From Verrucomicrobiaceae bacterium (GTDB lineage: Bacteria; Verrucomicrobiota; Verrucomicrobiia; Verrucomicrobiales; Akkermansiaceae), in assembly GCA_027491155.1 (NCBI GenBank), contig JAIXWR010000020.1, positions 1 through 64,000 on the forward strand: 64,000 bases of DNA, given 5' to 3'. Below are positions 1 through 8,328 of the stretch, in pieces. The notes under the pieces are model-generated. The model was given only the letters and a program-made list of their open reading frames with translations. It did no database searches and was not told the DNA's origin. Position 1 is the first letter of the stretch. Every line of letters begins with the position of its first letter. The position numbers were made by a program, and so were the translations under genes.

Positions 1-245
1 ATCCGCCACATCAGGCGGCGGAACGCTTCTTTCTCCACCTCGCCGAACACCTTCTGCCCGCCGGCGGTGCGGCTCATCACGTGGTAAGCCTGCCCGCCGG
101 AGTTCTCGCCCCCGAACTGTCCGAGAAGCCGCCGGCGCCCGCGCTTCATCTTGCGCCCGAGGCTCCCTATCCGCCCCGGCGTGGGGGAAGTCGGAAGCGT
201 GATCCGGTCGAGCGGGGCAAGGATAGGCAAGTCATTGGATTTCAT
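1..245 (-). CDS. REP-associated tyrosine transposase (RAYT, Y1_Tnp/IS200-like), N-terminal part
   Basis: The reading frame starts at ATG 245 and runs off the left edge, so only about 81 residues are visible. After a basic lead (RKMKRGRRRLL) comes YHVMSRTAGGQKVF followed by GEVEKEAFRRLMWRM, which is the first strand of a Y1/HUH transposase of the REP-associated type. Those enzymes act on single-stranded REP hairpins and are usually single-copy domesticated genes. The HUH motif and catalytic tyrosine would lie outside the window. Two palindromes further right (6729 and 7621) are possible substrates. The family call rests on the N-terminal signature only. Confidence 0.72.
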   Translation of the reverse strand, partial: MKSNDLPILAPLDRITLPTSPTPGRIGSLGRKMKRGRRRLLGQFGGENSGGQAYHVMSRTAGGQKVFGEVEKEAFRRLMWR

Positions 246-269
246 AGCAATCGGGGATAAAACGACGAA

Positions 270-299
270 GATTTAGCAGATCAGGTTTCGAGTCGTCAA
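270..299 (-). promoter_or_regulatory. Possible sigma-70 promoter of the RAYT gene
   Basis: On the minus strand TTGACG (294-299) is followed after 18 bases by TAAATC (270-275), leaving about 25 bases to the ATG at 245. The -35 match is good and the -10 is moderate. This is inferred from sequence only. Confidence 0.35.
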
Positions 300-312
300 G
301 CAATAGCGTGCC

Positions 313-347
313 TGGCATGTTTTTTGTTTTTTGTGGCATGTTTTTTG
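313..347. repeat. Direct repeat of 14 bases with 21-base period
   Basis: TGGCATGTTTTTTG occurs at 313-326 and again at 334-347, separated by a T-rich spacer. It lies between the RAYT promoter and the amgK-like gene. It could be an operator pair or a slippage product. There is no stem, so the T-runs do not make an intrinsic terminator. Confidence 0.6.
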
Positions 348-408
348 GAGGGCAGAACCAGAAGTTCCCCCTTGTCCGCAGTGGGATCTTCCGAAAACTC
401 GCGCCCCG

Positions 409-1371
409 ATGCCGACTGACTCGATCCTCTACGCCACCCGACAATACCTCGGGATCGATCCCACCGTGATCGTCACCCTGATTCCGATCAAACGCGGAGC
501 ATCCGGCAGGACGATCGTTCGCGTCAAGGCACCGGGTCACGACCCGTTCATCGGCATCCACTGGACCGATGAACGTCCGGACAGCGACAATTTCCTTCCG
601 GTCGCTCGCTTCCTCAAAGCCGCGAAGATCAAGGTTCCCGAGATCTATCACGAAATCCCCCACCGGCGCGTCGCCCTGGTGGAAGACTTGGGCGACACGG
701 ACCTGCTTTCGCTGAAGGACCGCCCGTTCGAAGAACGGGAACCCTACTACCGCTCGGCTCTGCAACAAATCGACAGGCTCTTCTACTCCAAGGGGCCGAA
801 AGACTTCGAGTTGATGCCGCCTTTTGACGAATCCCTCTATCGCTGGGAGCAGGAATACTTCTTCGATCATCTCGTCGAAGGATTGCTCGGCATGGATTCG
901 CAAAACCTCAGGGAAGCCTCGGAGTTCAAGGAACTGGCAAGGCGCCTCGGTTCGACGGCGAAGCATCTCGTCCACCGCGATTTCCAATCCCAGAACCTGC
1001 TTCTGAAAGACGGCGAAACCTGGTGGATCGACTTCCAGGGGATGCGGCGGGGCCGGCAGGAATACGACCTGGCATCCCTGGTGTTCGATCCCTACATGGA
1101 CCACTCCGCCGAAGACCGGGAGAAGATCCTCGGCATCTGGGAAGACCTTTCCGAGGACCGTCCGGAAGAAACGATCTTCCGCGAATGCGCGACCCAAAGG
1201 CTGATGCAGGCCCTCGGCGCCTACGGGAACATCCTGAGGAAAAGCGGGGACCCGTGGTACGCCACCCATGTTCCCGTGGCGGCGCGGTTGCTCCAGGAAG
1301 TCATTGCCGGAACCCCGCTCGAAAAACCTCTCGCCCCCGTGCTCGCGAGGGCGACAGAGTTCGTCCCGTGA
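409..1371 (+). CDS. amgK: AmgK-type amino-sugar kinase (phosphotransferase, COG3178 family)
   Basis: A 320-residue cytosolic kinase with the aminoglycoside-phosphotransferase fold. The catalytic loop HRDFQSQNLLL places the base at about Asp191. WWIDFQGMRRG, with the metal-binding Asp at about 208, and YDLASLVFDPYM are hallmarks of the COG3178 family. Characterised members phosphorylate the anomeric position of MurNAc or GlcNAc in cell-wall sugar recycling. I start at ATG 409 rather than further upstream because the residues from 331 look non-coding and family similarity begins at MPTDSILYATRQYL. Its stop overlaps the next start as GTGA, so the two genes are coupled. The substrate is inferred from the family; no murU is adjacent, but a MurU-like gene lies at 54256-55173. 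Confidence 0.75.
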   Translation: MPTDSILYATRQYLGIDPTVIVTLIPIKRGASGRTIVRVKAPGHDPFIGIHWTDERPDSDNFLPVARFLKAAKIKVPEIYHEIPHRRVALVEDLGDTDLLSLKDRPFEEREPYYRSALQQIDRLFYSKGPKDFELMPPFDESLYRWEQEYFFDHLVEGLLGMDSQNLREASEFKELARRLGSTAKHLVHRDFQSQNLLLKDGETWWIDFQGMRRGRQEYDLASLVFDPYMDHSAEDREKILGIWEDLSEDRPEETIFRECATQRLMQALGAYGNILRKSGDPWYATHVPVAARLLQEVIAGTPLEKPLAPVLARATEFVP

Positions 1372-3056
1372 ACACCCCGTCCCGCCGGACCTTCACCCAC
1401 GCCGCCATTTTGCTCGGCGCGGGGCTGTTCGCGCTTGGAGCCACCCCGCTGGTCGCGCCGCTGCGGTCCATCGAAAGGCAACTGGTCAAAGTCCTCGCGC
1501 TGTCGGTCGATCCGGTGGACACCATCCTCGACGGCAACGGCTCGGCGGACAAACCCTGGACCCGGCGAAAAGCCACACCCGCTCCGGCCGCCCAGCCACC
1601 GCGGCTGCTCAACATCGACGACGATCCCGAAGGCTACTTCAGCACCTCGCCGCTCGCGCCGGTCGACCACGCCGTGATCTTCTCCAGCCTCCACGAAGCC
1701 GGCCACCGGGTGATCGGCATCGGCCACCTGATGGCGTGGGAAGAAAGCGAGCCCCTGGCCATGGAAGCCCTGCGCAGGCAGATCGACCGCTTCGATGCCG
1801 CGGTGCTGGCCCTGCCGCTGGCGCGCGGCGCGGTGCCGGAACCGGTCGCGGCCCCTTTCCTCCGCTGGTCGATTCCCGAAAGCGACGCGCTCGGCAACGT
1901 CTCGGCACTTCCCCAGGTCAACCGGATCGCCGTCCCCAACGCCGAACAAGGCGGGGCGAAAAGCGTGGCCGGATTCTCGCTCCTGGAGAACGAAAGCGAT
2001 CCCGGCGACGCGGTGCAGCCGCTGCTCGCCCGGTGGGGCGACCGCATCGTGTTCTCTTTCCCCCTCGCCGTGGAAATCGCCGCTGAAGGCCTGAGCCCCG
2101 CCGACGTGCTAGTCCACATCGGCAAGGAAATCCGGATCGGCAAGGCAGGACCGGTGATCCCCATCGACAGCTTCGGGCGGGGCGGAGTCGCCCCCGGGGT
2201 CGAGGCGATCGAAGCCCCCGCCAAACGCATCGTCTCGGAAGGCGCGGAGCCTCCGAAATCCAAGCCCTTGCTGACCCGCGATGTCCGGGAAGGACTTTCG
2301 CAAGCGGACAGGCTTTGGTCGGACCGGCTTGCCGGGCGGATCCAGGCCCTGCGCACCGCCCCGCGCTATGAACCGACGGTCCCGCTCCCGCGGCCGGATG
2401 CGCTGCTCGAACTCCTTCTGGTGTCGCTCCTCGCCCTCGCCGGCACCGCTGCCGCCGGCTTGCGCAGCCTGCCCTGGCGGATCGTCGCCTCGGTGATGGT
2501 CGCGGGACTCGGTGCCGAGTTCCTTTACCTCTTCGCCGCGCGCCAGAATGCCTGGCTGCCCCCGCTCGCGATGCTTTGCCCGGGAATGATCAGCCTGGGA
2601 CTGTGCTTCTGGAAACGCGGTGCGACGCCGTGGGAAAGCACCGCCCATCCCGGCGCGGAAGCGATTTCCCGGACCGCCGCCGAGCCGGAGGAAATCCCGC
2701 CGAACCGCGCCCCGCAACCCGCCGCGAACCCACCCCAAGCCCCGCCGGAACCTGAAGTTCCTCCCGCTCCCGAACCACAGGCCGATCCCGTCGAGGTGGT
2801 CGCCGCCTATGGCTTCCCCGCCGAATACGCCTGGGACCCCGCGCCGGCCACCCGCTCCGCCCCGGACCCGGAAAGCCCTCCTATTCCCGAACCGGCACCT
2901 CCACCGCCGGAACCGCCTGCACCCGCGAAGAAAGCAGCCCGCAAGGCCGCCAAGAAGGCCGCCGCCAAGAAAGCCGCGAAGAAAGCCCCCGCCGCCAAGG
3001 CCGCACGCAAGTCGGCCCGCAAACCCACCTCGGACGATGCCGACCCCGCCGGCTGA
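1368..3056 (+). CDS. Membrane protein with extracytoplasmic sensor-like domain and Lys/Ala-rich histone-like tail
   Basis: A 562-residue protein starting at GTG 1368, overlapping the kinase stop by four bases. A first hydrophobic segment (AILLGAGLFALGATPLVAPL, about residues 11-30) is followed by a large, probably periplasmic domain that mentions no known motif clearly but resembles CHASE2 sensor regions in layout. Two or three further membrane segments follow near residues 347-415. After these comes a Pro/Glu-rich linker (about 425-520) and a C-terminal run of KKAARKAAKKAA-type repeats like histone H1 or AlgP. The tail would be cytosolic and could bind nucleic acid. I do not recognise the complete protein; the domain reading is inference. 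Confidence 0.6.
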   Translation: MNTPSRRTFTHAAILLGAGLFALGATPLVAPLRSIERQLVKVLALSVDPVDTILDGNGSADKPWTRRKATPAPAAQPPRLLNIDDDPEGYFSTSPLAPVDHAVIFSSLHEAGHRVIGIGHLMAWEESEPLAMEALRRQIDRFDAAVLALPLARGAVPEPVAAPFLRWSIPESDALGNVSALPQVNRIAVPNAEQGGAKSVAGFSLLENESDPGDAVQPLLARWGDRIVFSFPLAVEIAAEGLSPADVLVHIGKEIRIGKAGPVIPIDSFGRGGVAPGVEAIEAPAKRIVSEGAEPPKSKPLLTRDVREGLSQADRLWSDRLAGRIQALRTAPRYEPTVPLPRPDALLELLLVSLLALAGTAAAGLRSLPWRIVASVMVAGLGAEFLYLFAARQNAWLPPLAMLCPGMISLGLCFWKRGATPWESTAHPGAEAISRTAAEPEEIPPNRAPQPAANPPQAPPEPEVPPAPEPQADPVEVVAAYGFPAEYAWDPAPATRSAPDPESPPIPEPAPPPPEPPAPAKKAARKAAKKAAAKKAAKKAPAAKAARKSARKPTSDDADPAG

Positions 3057-3059
3057 ATT

Positions 3060-3096
3060 TCTTCCTTGGAACTTGCACCTTCTCCCTTGGAACTAC
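3060..3096 (+). repeat. Heptad leader array, family A (CTTGGAA), before argB
   Basis: CTTGGAACTTGCACCTT and CCTTGGAACTA lie in tandem directly between the previous stop (3056) and the argB ATG at 3105. The unit repeats at about seven bases and is the same as that seen before rpe, thrC, tadA and pth, always pyrimidine-rich on the coding strand. Confidence 0.65.
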
Positions 3097-3104
3097 CCCA
3101 CCGC

Positions 3105-3983
3105 ATGAGCCTCCAGCACCCCATCGAGAAAGCCGAATCCCTGATCGAAGCCCTGCCCTACCTCCAGGCCTTCCGCGGCAAGACCTTCCTCATCAAAATG
3201 GGCGGCTCCGCCATGGAGGACCCGGACCTCGTCGCCAAGGTGATGCGCGACATCGTCTTCCTCGAGGTCGCCGGCATCAACCCGATCGTCGTCCACGGCG
3301 GCGGCAAGGCGATCTCCGCGGCGATGAAGGACGCCGGGCTCGACGCCGAATTCATCGGCGGCTTCCGCGTGACCTCGGACGAAGCCATTTCCATCGTCGA
3401 AAAAGTCCTCTCCAACGAGATCAACCCCGGCCTCGTCCGCATGATCCGCGACTTCGGCGGCAAGGCGGTCGGCATCGCCGGCACCGACGTCTTCCTCGGC
3501 GAGAAAATGCACGCCACCGACAAGGAGGGCAACCGCGTCGACCTCGGCCGCGTCGGCGAGGTGGTCGGGTGCCAGCTCGGGCAAATGGACGCCGCCCACC
3601 GCGCGGGCATCGTGCCCGTCATCTCCCCGCTCGCCGCCGAGCTGGCCACCGGCCGGCCGCTCAACATCAACGCCGACCTCGCCGCCGCCGCGCTGGCCAA
3701 GGAACTCCGCGTCGCCAAGCTGGTCTATCTTTCCGACGTCCCCGGCCTGATGAAGGACCCGTCGGATGCCGAGACGCTGATCAAGTCGGTCAACCGCGCC
3801 GAAGCCGACGACATGATCGCCGACGGCACGATCTCCGGCGGGATGATCCCGAAGATCCGCAGCGCCATCGACGCGCTGAACGCCGGCGTCCGCAAGGTCC
3901 ACTTCATCGACGGCCGCCTGCCGCACGCCCTGCTCCTGGAAATCTTCACCGACGGCGGGATCGGCACCGAGGTGACCCGTTAG
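3105..3983 (+). CDS. argB: Acetylglutamate kinase
   Basis: Second enzyme of arginine synthesis: ATP-dependent phosphorylation of N-acetylglutamate, in the cytosol. The 292 residues match the usual family length. Visible motifs are KMGGSAMED near the N terminus (phosphate binding), VVHGGGKAIS, the INADLAAAALAKEL substrate region and GGMIPKIRSA near the C terminus. Start at ATG 3105 is preferred over 3066, because upstream codons are encoded by the repeat array. No other arg genes lie next to it. A downstream gene on the opposite strand ends 12 bases away. Confidence 0.95.
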   Translation: MSLQHPIEKAESLIEALPYLQAFRGKTFLIKMGGSAMEDPDLVAKVMRDIVFLEVAGINPIVVHGGGKAISAAMKDAGLDAEFIGGFRVTSDEAISIVEKVLSNEINPGLVRMIRDFGGKAVGIAGTDVFLGEKMHATDKEGNRVDLGRVGEVVGCQLGQMDAAHRAGIVPVISPLAAELATGRPLNINADLAAAALAKELRVAKLVYLSDVPGLMKDPSDAETLIKSVNRAEADDMIADGTISGGMIPKIRSAIDALNAGVRKVHFIDGRLPHALLLEIFTDGGIGTEVTR

Positions 3984-3995
3984 ACCGGCGCGGCC

Positions 3996-4949
3996 TCAGG
4001 GCCCGGTCTTCTCCGCGGTTTCAGCGGGAGCGCCTTCCTCCACCTTCGGCGGGTCGATCAGCGCCCGGAAACGGTCGCCCCACTCGCGGGCCTTTGCGTG
4101 GGTGAGGTGGGTCTCGATGTGCTCCAGCATGTTCAGCGCCGCCCGCCGCTGGTCGCCGGCCTTGTAGAGGTCCTCCTCCATCTGCCATTTGAGGTCCGGC
4201 AGCGTTTCGGAAATGAACTTCTCATACTCCGGCGAGCGTTCTTCGCCCTTGCCGCGGCCCGGTTCCCCGCCGCTCCAGTATTCGCGGACCACGCCCTCGT
4301 AGCGGATCCGCTTGAGCCACTGTTCGCGCAGGGCATCCAGCTTGCCCTCCCCGCGCAGCGGCGGGAAAACGATCTGGTTGAAGACCTGGTTGATCTCCAG
4401 CGGCGACAAGGGCCAGTTCTCCACCTTCGCCCCGCCGAGGTTGTAAGCGCGGGCGAACACCGTGTTGGTCACCGGCTCGCGCAGCGCGCCGACGTTCCCG
4501 TCGAACTGCTCCGGATTGCTGAAAATCGCATCCACCGCCTCCGCCGCGCGCGGCGCGAGGTCGTCCCGCTTTTCCCCCGCCTCCGCCGCTTCCAGCGTCA
4601 GCACCAGCCAGCGGAGCTGGTGGCGCAGGCTCCGCCGCAGCCCCTCGTCCTTCAGCCGGTCGTCCTGCCGCCGCTTCCACTCGCGGAATTCCTGCGAGCT
4701 GCGCTTGCGGTCCTCGAATTCGACCTTCTCGATGCACTTGAGATAAAGATCCACCGCCGCCTCGTCGCTCGCCATCCCGGCCCGGAAGGCCGCCGCCGCC
4801 GCGCCGATCCGGCCCATCGCCTTCTCCTTCGCGTTGTCCCGCAGGTCGTCCAGCTTCTCGATCAACGCCTCGCGGTCGGCCTCGCTCAGCGGTTCGGCAG
4901 GAAGCAGCGGGGCCGAAAAAAGAAGCGCGAGAAGGCAGGTGCGGTGCAT
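3996..4949 (-). CDS. Secreted protein of unknown function
   Basis: 317 residues beginning with a signal peptide (MHRTCLLALLFSAPLLPAEP, cleavage near residue 18). The mature part is charged and largely helical with many Glu/Arg/Lys and no cysteines outside the signal. The C-terminal tail (about 300-317) is Glu/Ala-rich. No catalytic motif is apparent. It is convergent with argB and divergent from the dehydrogenase gene at 5080. Probably a lineage-restricted periplasmic protein; I do not recognise it. Confidence 0.7.
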   Translation of the reverse strand: MHRTCLLALLFSAPLLPAEPLSEADREALIEKLDDLRDNAKEKAMGRIGAAAAAFRAGMASDEAAVDLYLKCIEKVEFEDRKRSSQEFREWKRRQDDRLKDEGLRRSLRHQLRWLVLTLEAAEAGEKRDDLAPRAAEAVDAIFSNPEQFDGNVGALREPVTNTVFARAYNLGGAKVENWPLSPLEINQVFNQIVFPPLRGEGKLDALREQWLKRIRYEGVVREYWSGGEPGRGKGEERSPEYEKFISETLPDLKWQMEEDLYKAGDQRRAALNMLEHIETHLTHAKAREWGDRFRALIDPPKVEEGAPAETAEKTGP

Positions 4950-5079
4950 GGGTGGATGGGTTCAGTCGGGTGAAACGTCCGGCGCGCCCGGATGTTTTGC
5001 GGCCCCGCGGAAAAAGACAGCATTTTCACGGCCGCTTCCCCGGTGGACAGCCGCGCACTCCTGCTCCATGCTCCGCGCG

Positions 5080-5970
5080 ATGTCGAAAGCACGCATTGGA
5101 ATCGTCGGAACGGGCCGCATGGGAGCGAACATGGCGCGGCGGCTCAAGGACCAGGGTTACCCGGTGACAGCCGTGTATGATGCCTTCCCGCAGATCGCCG
5201 CCGATCTGGCCGCGGAACTCGGCTGCAGCGCGGCCGCCAGCCTCGCCGAAGTCACCGCCGCGGCCGACGTGGTGCTCACCGTGGTCACCGACGACGCCGC
5301 GATGCGCGGGATTTTCCTGGGCGAGGGCGACTCGCTGCTCAAGGACGCCGCCGGCAGGATTTTCCTCAACTGCGCCACCGTCAGCCCCGCCGTCCACGAG
5401 GAAGTCGACGCCGCCAGCCGCGCCGCCGGGGCCGCCTCGCTCGAAGCCTGCATGGCCTCCAGCATCACCCAGGCCCGCCAGGGCACGCTCTACCTGATGA
5501 TCGGCGGCGATGCGGAAACCTTCGCCAAGGTCGAAGGCATCCTGCGCGACCTGTCCTCCTCGCTCCGCCACGTCGGCGGCACCGGCCAGGCCGCGAAGGT
5601 CAAGGCGCTGGTCAACATGGTGATGAACATCAACACCGCCGGCCTCGCCGAAGGCCTCGGACTCGGCTCCGCCCTCGGGCTCGACCTCACGATGCTGAAA
5701 GAGGTCTTCTCCCAGACCGGCGCGAACTCCCGCGTGCTGGAGACCGACGGCGACGACATGATCGCCCGCGAGCACGACTGCTATTTCTCCGCCGCCCACG
5801 CCGCCAAGGACAGCGGCATCGCCAACGAGCTGGCCGCCGCCGCCGGGGTGAACGTCCCGCTGTCGCTGGCCACCGAGGCGCAATACCATCGCCTGGTGGA
5901 GCTCGGCCTCGGCGAACTCGACAAGTCCGGCATCGCGGAACTGACCTTCCCCGGCCGCACGGCGCATTGA
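5080..5970 (+). CDS. NAD(P)-dependent beta-hydroxyacid dehydrogenase (HIBADH/GLYR family)
   Basis: 296 residues. The N terminus carries a Rossmann fingerprint, GIVGTGRMGANMARRL, followed by conserved TVVTDDAAMRGIF, and the helical domain starts at GTGQAAKVKALVNMVM, where the lysine is the family catalytic residue. The family includes 3-hydroxyisobutyrate dehydrogenase, tartronate semialdehyde reductase and glyoxylate/succinic semialdehyde reductase; the sequence alone does not choose between them. Start at ATG 5080 (an in-frame ATG at 5068 is also possible). The stop nearly abuts the next gene, suggesting one transcript with the hydrolase. Confidence 0.87.
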   Translation: MSKARIGIVGTGRMGANMARRLKDQGYPVTAVYDAFPQIAADLAAELGCSAAASLAEVTAAADVVLTVVTDDAAMRGIFLGEGDSLLKDAAGRIFLNCATVSPAVHEEVDAASRAAGAASLEACMASSITQARQGTLYLMIGGDAETFAKVEGILRDLSSSLRHVGGTGQAAKVKALVNMVMNINTAGLAEGLGLGSALGLDLTMLKEVFSQTGANSRVLETDGDDMIAREHDCYFSAAHAAKDSGIANELAAAAGVNVPLSLATEAQYHRLVELGLGELDKSGIAELTFPGRTAH

Positions 5971-5984
5971 AAAATCCCACCGCG

Positions 5985-6713
5985 ATGGACCTTCCTGAAT
6001 TCCGCAACCGCCTGGGCGAAACGCTCGACACCGCCTTTCATCCCGGCACCCGCGAGGACGCGCTGGTGATCCTCGCCCACGGCGTCACCGGCAACAAGGA
6101 CCGGCCGCTGCTGGTCGCGCTGGCGGAAGGGCTGTCGCAACGCGGCTGGCCCTGCCTGCGGCTGTCCTTCGCCGGCAACGGCGACTCCGAGGGCATCTTC
6201 GGCGACGCGACGATCAGCAAGGAAAGCCGCGACCTTCGCGACGTGCTCGATTCCCTGCCTCCCACGCTCAAGGTCGCCTACATCGGCCACAGCATGGGCG
6301 CGGCGGTCGGCGTCACCGTGGCCGCCGAGGACCCGCGGATCCGCGTGCTGGTGTCGCTCGCCGGCATGGTCCGCACCGAGGAATTCCTCGAGCGCGAGTT
6401 CGGCGATGCGATCCCGGGGGAAGGCTTCATGTGGGACGAGCCGGAATTCCCGCTCTCCCAGCGCTTCGCCGACGACCTCGGCGCGATCGGCGATCTCTTC
6501 GACGAGGTCGGCCAGGTCTCCGTCCCCTGGCTGCTGATCCACGGCACCGCCGACGATGTCGTGAAGATCGAGGACAGCCGCGACGCCTACGACACCGCGG
6601 AGGAGCCGAAGAAGCTGGTGGAGATTCCGGATGCCGGGCATTCGTTCGACGAAAAGACTTACCCGCAGGTGGTCTCCGAGGTGGCCGACTGGTTGACCAC
6701 CCATCTCGGCTGA
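5985..6713 (+). CDS. Alpha/beta hydrolase (esterase-like)
   Basis: 242 residues, cytosolic. HGVTGNKDRP forms the oxyanion region, the nucleophile elbow is GHSMGAAVG, and the remaining triad is suggested by the HGTADDVV aspartate and the DAGHSF histidine near the C terminus. This is the layout of serine aminopeptidase/BAAT-type esterases. A TTG at 5967 overlapping the previous stop is an alternative start; ATG 5985 is preferred. It probably forms a pair with the upstream dehydrogenase. The substrate is unknown. Confidence 0.82.
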   Translation: MDLPEFRNRLGETLDTAFHPGTREDALVILAHGVTGNKDRPLLVALAEGLSQRGWPCLRLSFAGNGDSEGIFGDATISKESRDLRDVLDSLPPTLKVAYIGHSMGAAVGVTVAAEDPRIRVLVSLAGMVRTEEFLEREFGDAIPGEGFMWDEPEFPLSQRFADDLGAIGDLFDEVGQVSVPWLLIHGTADDVVKIEDSRDAYDTAEEPKKLVEIPDAGHSFDEKTYPQVVSEVADWLTTHLG

Positions 6714-6728
6714 AACAACCGACGAGTT

Positions 6729-6795
6729 TACTGGACCGCGGACTTCAGTCCGCCCGATATCCAAAGGCAGGCGGACTAAAGTCCGCGGTCCAGTA
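6729..6795. repeat. Long inverted repeat, REP-like palindrome
   Basis: Arms at 6729-6754 and 6770-6795 pair over 26 bases with a single mismatch around a 15-base loop. Each arm also contains its own smaller palindrome (GCGGACTTCAGTCCGC), so a cloverleaf-like fold is possible. It lies between the hydrolase stop and hisF and lacks a U-run on either side. The architecture suits a RAYT-mobilised REP element better than a terminator. Confidence 0.75.
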
Positions 6796-6857
6796 TACCA
6801 CCCGTCCCTCCTGCCCTTGAGGTGGACATCCGCCTTCCGCCCCGCTTTCCTCCCGCC

Positions 6858-7622
6858 GTGCTCGCGAAACGCATCATCCCCTGCCTCGACGTCACCGACG
6901 GCCGCGTCGTCAAAGGCGTGAACTTCGTCGACCTGATCGACGCCGGCGATCCGGTCGAGTGCGCGATGGCCTACAACGCGCAGCAGGCCGACGAGCTGGT
7001 CTTCCTCGACATCACCGCGTCCTCCGACAACCGCGCGACGATGGTCGACGTGGTCCGCCGCACCGCCGAGCACTGCTTCATCCCCCTGACCGTCGGCGGC
7101 GGCATCCGCAGCGTGGAAAACATGCGCGAGATGCTCCTCGCCGGAGCCGACAAGGTGGGCATCAACACCTCCGCCGTGAACCGGCCCGGCTTGGTCGACG
7201 AAGGCGCGAAGGCCTTCGGCAGCCAGTGCATCGTGGTGGCCATCGACGCCAAGCGCGAGGGCCCCGGCAAGTGGGGCGTTTACACCCACGGCGGCCGCAC
7301 CCCGGTCGGGCTCGATGCGGTCGAATGGGCGAAAGAAGTCTGGCGCCGCGGCGCGGGCGAGATCCTGCTCACCAGCATGGACGCCGACGGCACCCAGAAC
7401 GGCTACGACTGCGAGCTGACCGCCGCGATTTCCGAGAGCGTCGGCATCCCCGTCATCGCCAGCGGCGGCGCGGGGAACCTCGATCACATGGTCGAGGTGT
7501 TGGAGAAGGGCAAGGCCGACGCCGTGCTCGCCGCCAGCATCTTCCACTTCGGCAAGCACACCGTGGGTGAGGCCAAACGCTACTTCGCCGAACGCGGGAT
7601 CCCGGTTAGGCCGGAGGTGTAA
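6858..7622 (+). CDS. hisF: Imidazole glycerol phosphate synthase, cyclase subunit
   Basis: 254 residues, a TIM barrel that with HisH makes IGP and AICAR from PRFAR in histidine synthesis. The catalytic aspartates are Asp11 (in RIIPCLDV) and Asp130 (in VVAIDAK), exactly as in characterised HisF. TVGGGIRS and [10 protein letters not shown] are the two phosphate-binding loops. Start at GTG 6858 gives the standard N terminus [10 protein letters not shown]; a longer frame from 6822 adds 12 unlikely residues. No other his genes are in the window. Confidence 0.95.
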   Translation: MLAKRIIPCLDVTDGRVVKGVNFVDLIDAGDPVECAMAYNAQQADELVFLDITASSDNRATMVDVVRRTAEHCFIPLTVGGGIRSVENMREMLLAGADKVGINTSAVNRPGLVDEGAKAFGSQCIVVAIDAKREGPGKWGVYTHGGRTPVGLDAVEWAKEVWRRGAGEILLTSMDADGTQNGYDCELTAAISESVGIPVIASGGAGNLDHMVEVLEKGKADAVLAASIFHFGKHTVGEAKRYFAERGIPVRPEV

Positions 7623-7651
7623 GGAGTGTCGACGGCACGTCGACACTCCTT
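7621..7651. terminator. Perfect palindrome between convergent stops (bidirectional terminator or REP)
   Basis: AAGGAGTGTCGAC (7621-7633) and its exact complement (7639-7651) form a 13-bp stem with loop GGCAC. It includes the last bases of the hisF stop and of the HAD gene stop, so it can end both transcripts. The flanks have only two to three A or T bases, so a REP-like role is equally possible. Confidence 0.6.
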
Positions 7652-8279
7652 AAATCGCTTCCAGCGACGCCACCACCCGGTCCGCCAGTGAGAAGTCGAG
7701 ACACGCGGTGGTCCGGTTCGGCACCGCCCAGACCTTTAGCCCGGCGGCTTTCGCGGACTTCACGCCGTTGAGCGAGTCCTCGATCGCGAGGCATTCGCCG
7801 GCGGGAAAGCCGAGGCGCTTCACCGCTTCCAGCCACAGGTCGGGCGCGGGCTTGATCCGCGGGGCGTCGCCGCGGCAGACGACTTCCCGGAAGTACGAGG
7901 CGAGCCGTAGTTTCTCCAGCCAGCCGTCGACCCAGTGGTGCGACGAACTCGAAACGACGGCCAGCGGGACTCCTTGCGCGGTCAGTTTCTCCAACAACGC
8001 CACGACGCCGGGCATGGGGCCCGCCTGCTCGAGGTCGCGGCGGATTTCCACCTGGCGGTCCTCGTCAAGCTGGTGCCAGTCGAAGCTGCGGCCGGTGAGT
8101 TCCTCGAGGTGGACTTTCGGCGACCAGGTGTCGAAGTCCGAGCCGATGCACTGGGTGTAGGTCTCCAGCGGCAGCGGATGGCCGTGGGCCAGGAAAGTCC
8201 GGTGCCAGGCCTCGTAGATCGCCCATTCGGTGTCCACGAGGATCCCGTCGAAGTCGAAAAGCACCGCTGAAAACTGCAT
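7650..8279 (-). CDS. HAD-superfamily phosphatase/phosphomutase (subfamily IA)
   Basis: 209 residues. Motif I is FDFDGILVDTEW at the N terminus (nucleophile and acid/base Asp), motif II VVSSSSHHW, motif III lysine in RIKPAPDLW, motif IV AIEDSLNGVKSAKAAG. The cap domain sits between motifs I and II. The pattern resembles beta-phosphoglucomutase or sugar-phosphate phosphatases. Lying just downstream of two amylase genes on the same strand, a role in maltose/glucose-phosphate metabolism is conceivable but not shown. Start at ATG 8279 places motif I at the usual distance. Confidence 0.85.
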   Translation of the reverse strand: MQFSAVLFDFDGILVDTEWAIYEAWHRTFLAHGHPLPLETYTQCIGSDFDTWSPKVHLEELTGRSFDWHQLDEDRQVEIRRDLEQAGPMPGVVALLEKLTAQGVPLAVVSSSSHHWVDGWLEKLRLASYFREVVCRGDAPRIKPAPDLWLEAVKRLGFPAGECLAIEDSLNGVKSAKAAGLKVWAVPNRTTACLDFSLADRVVASLEAI

Positions 8280-8328
8280 GCGCGGGGATGGCCTCCCGCC
8301 GCCGCGCTGGCAAGGCCGATCGCACGGT

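Noticed and set aside
313-347. T-rich stretch considered as intrinsic terminator
   Set aside because: No GC-rich stem precedes the T-runs.
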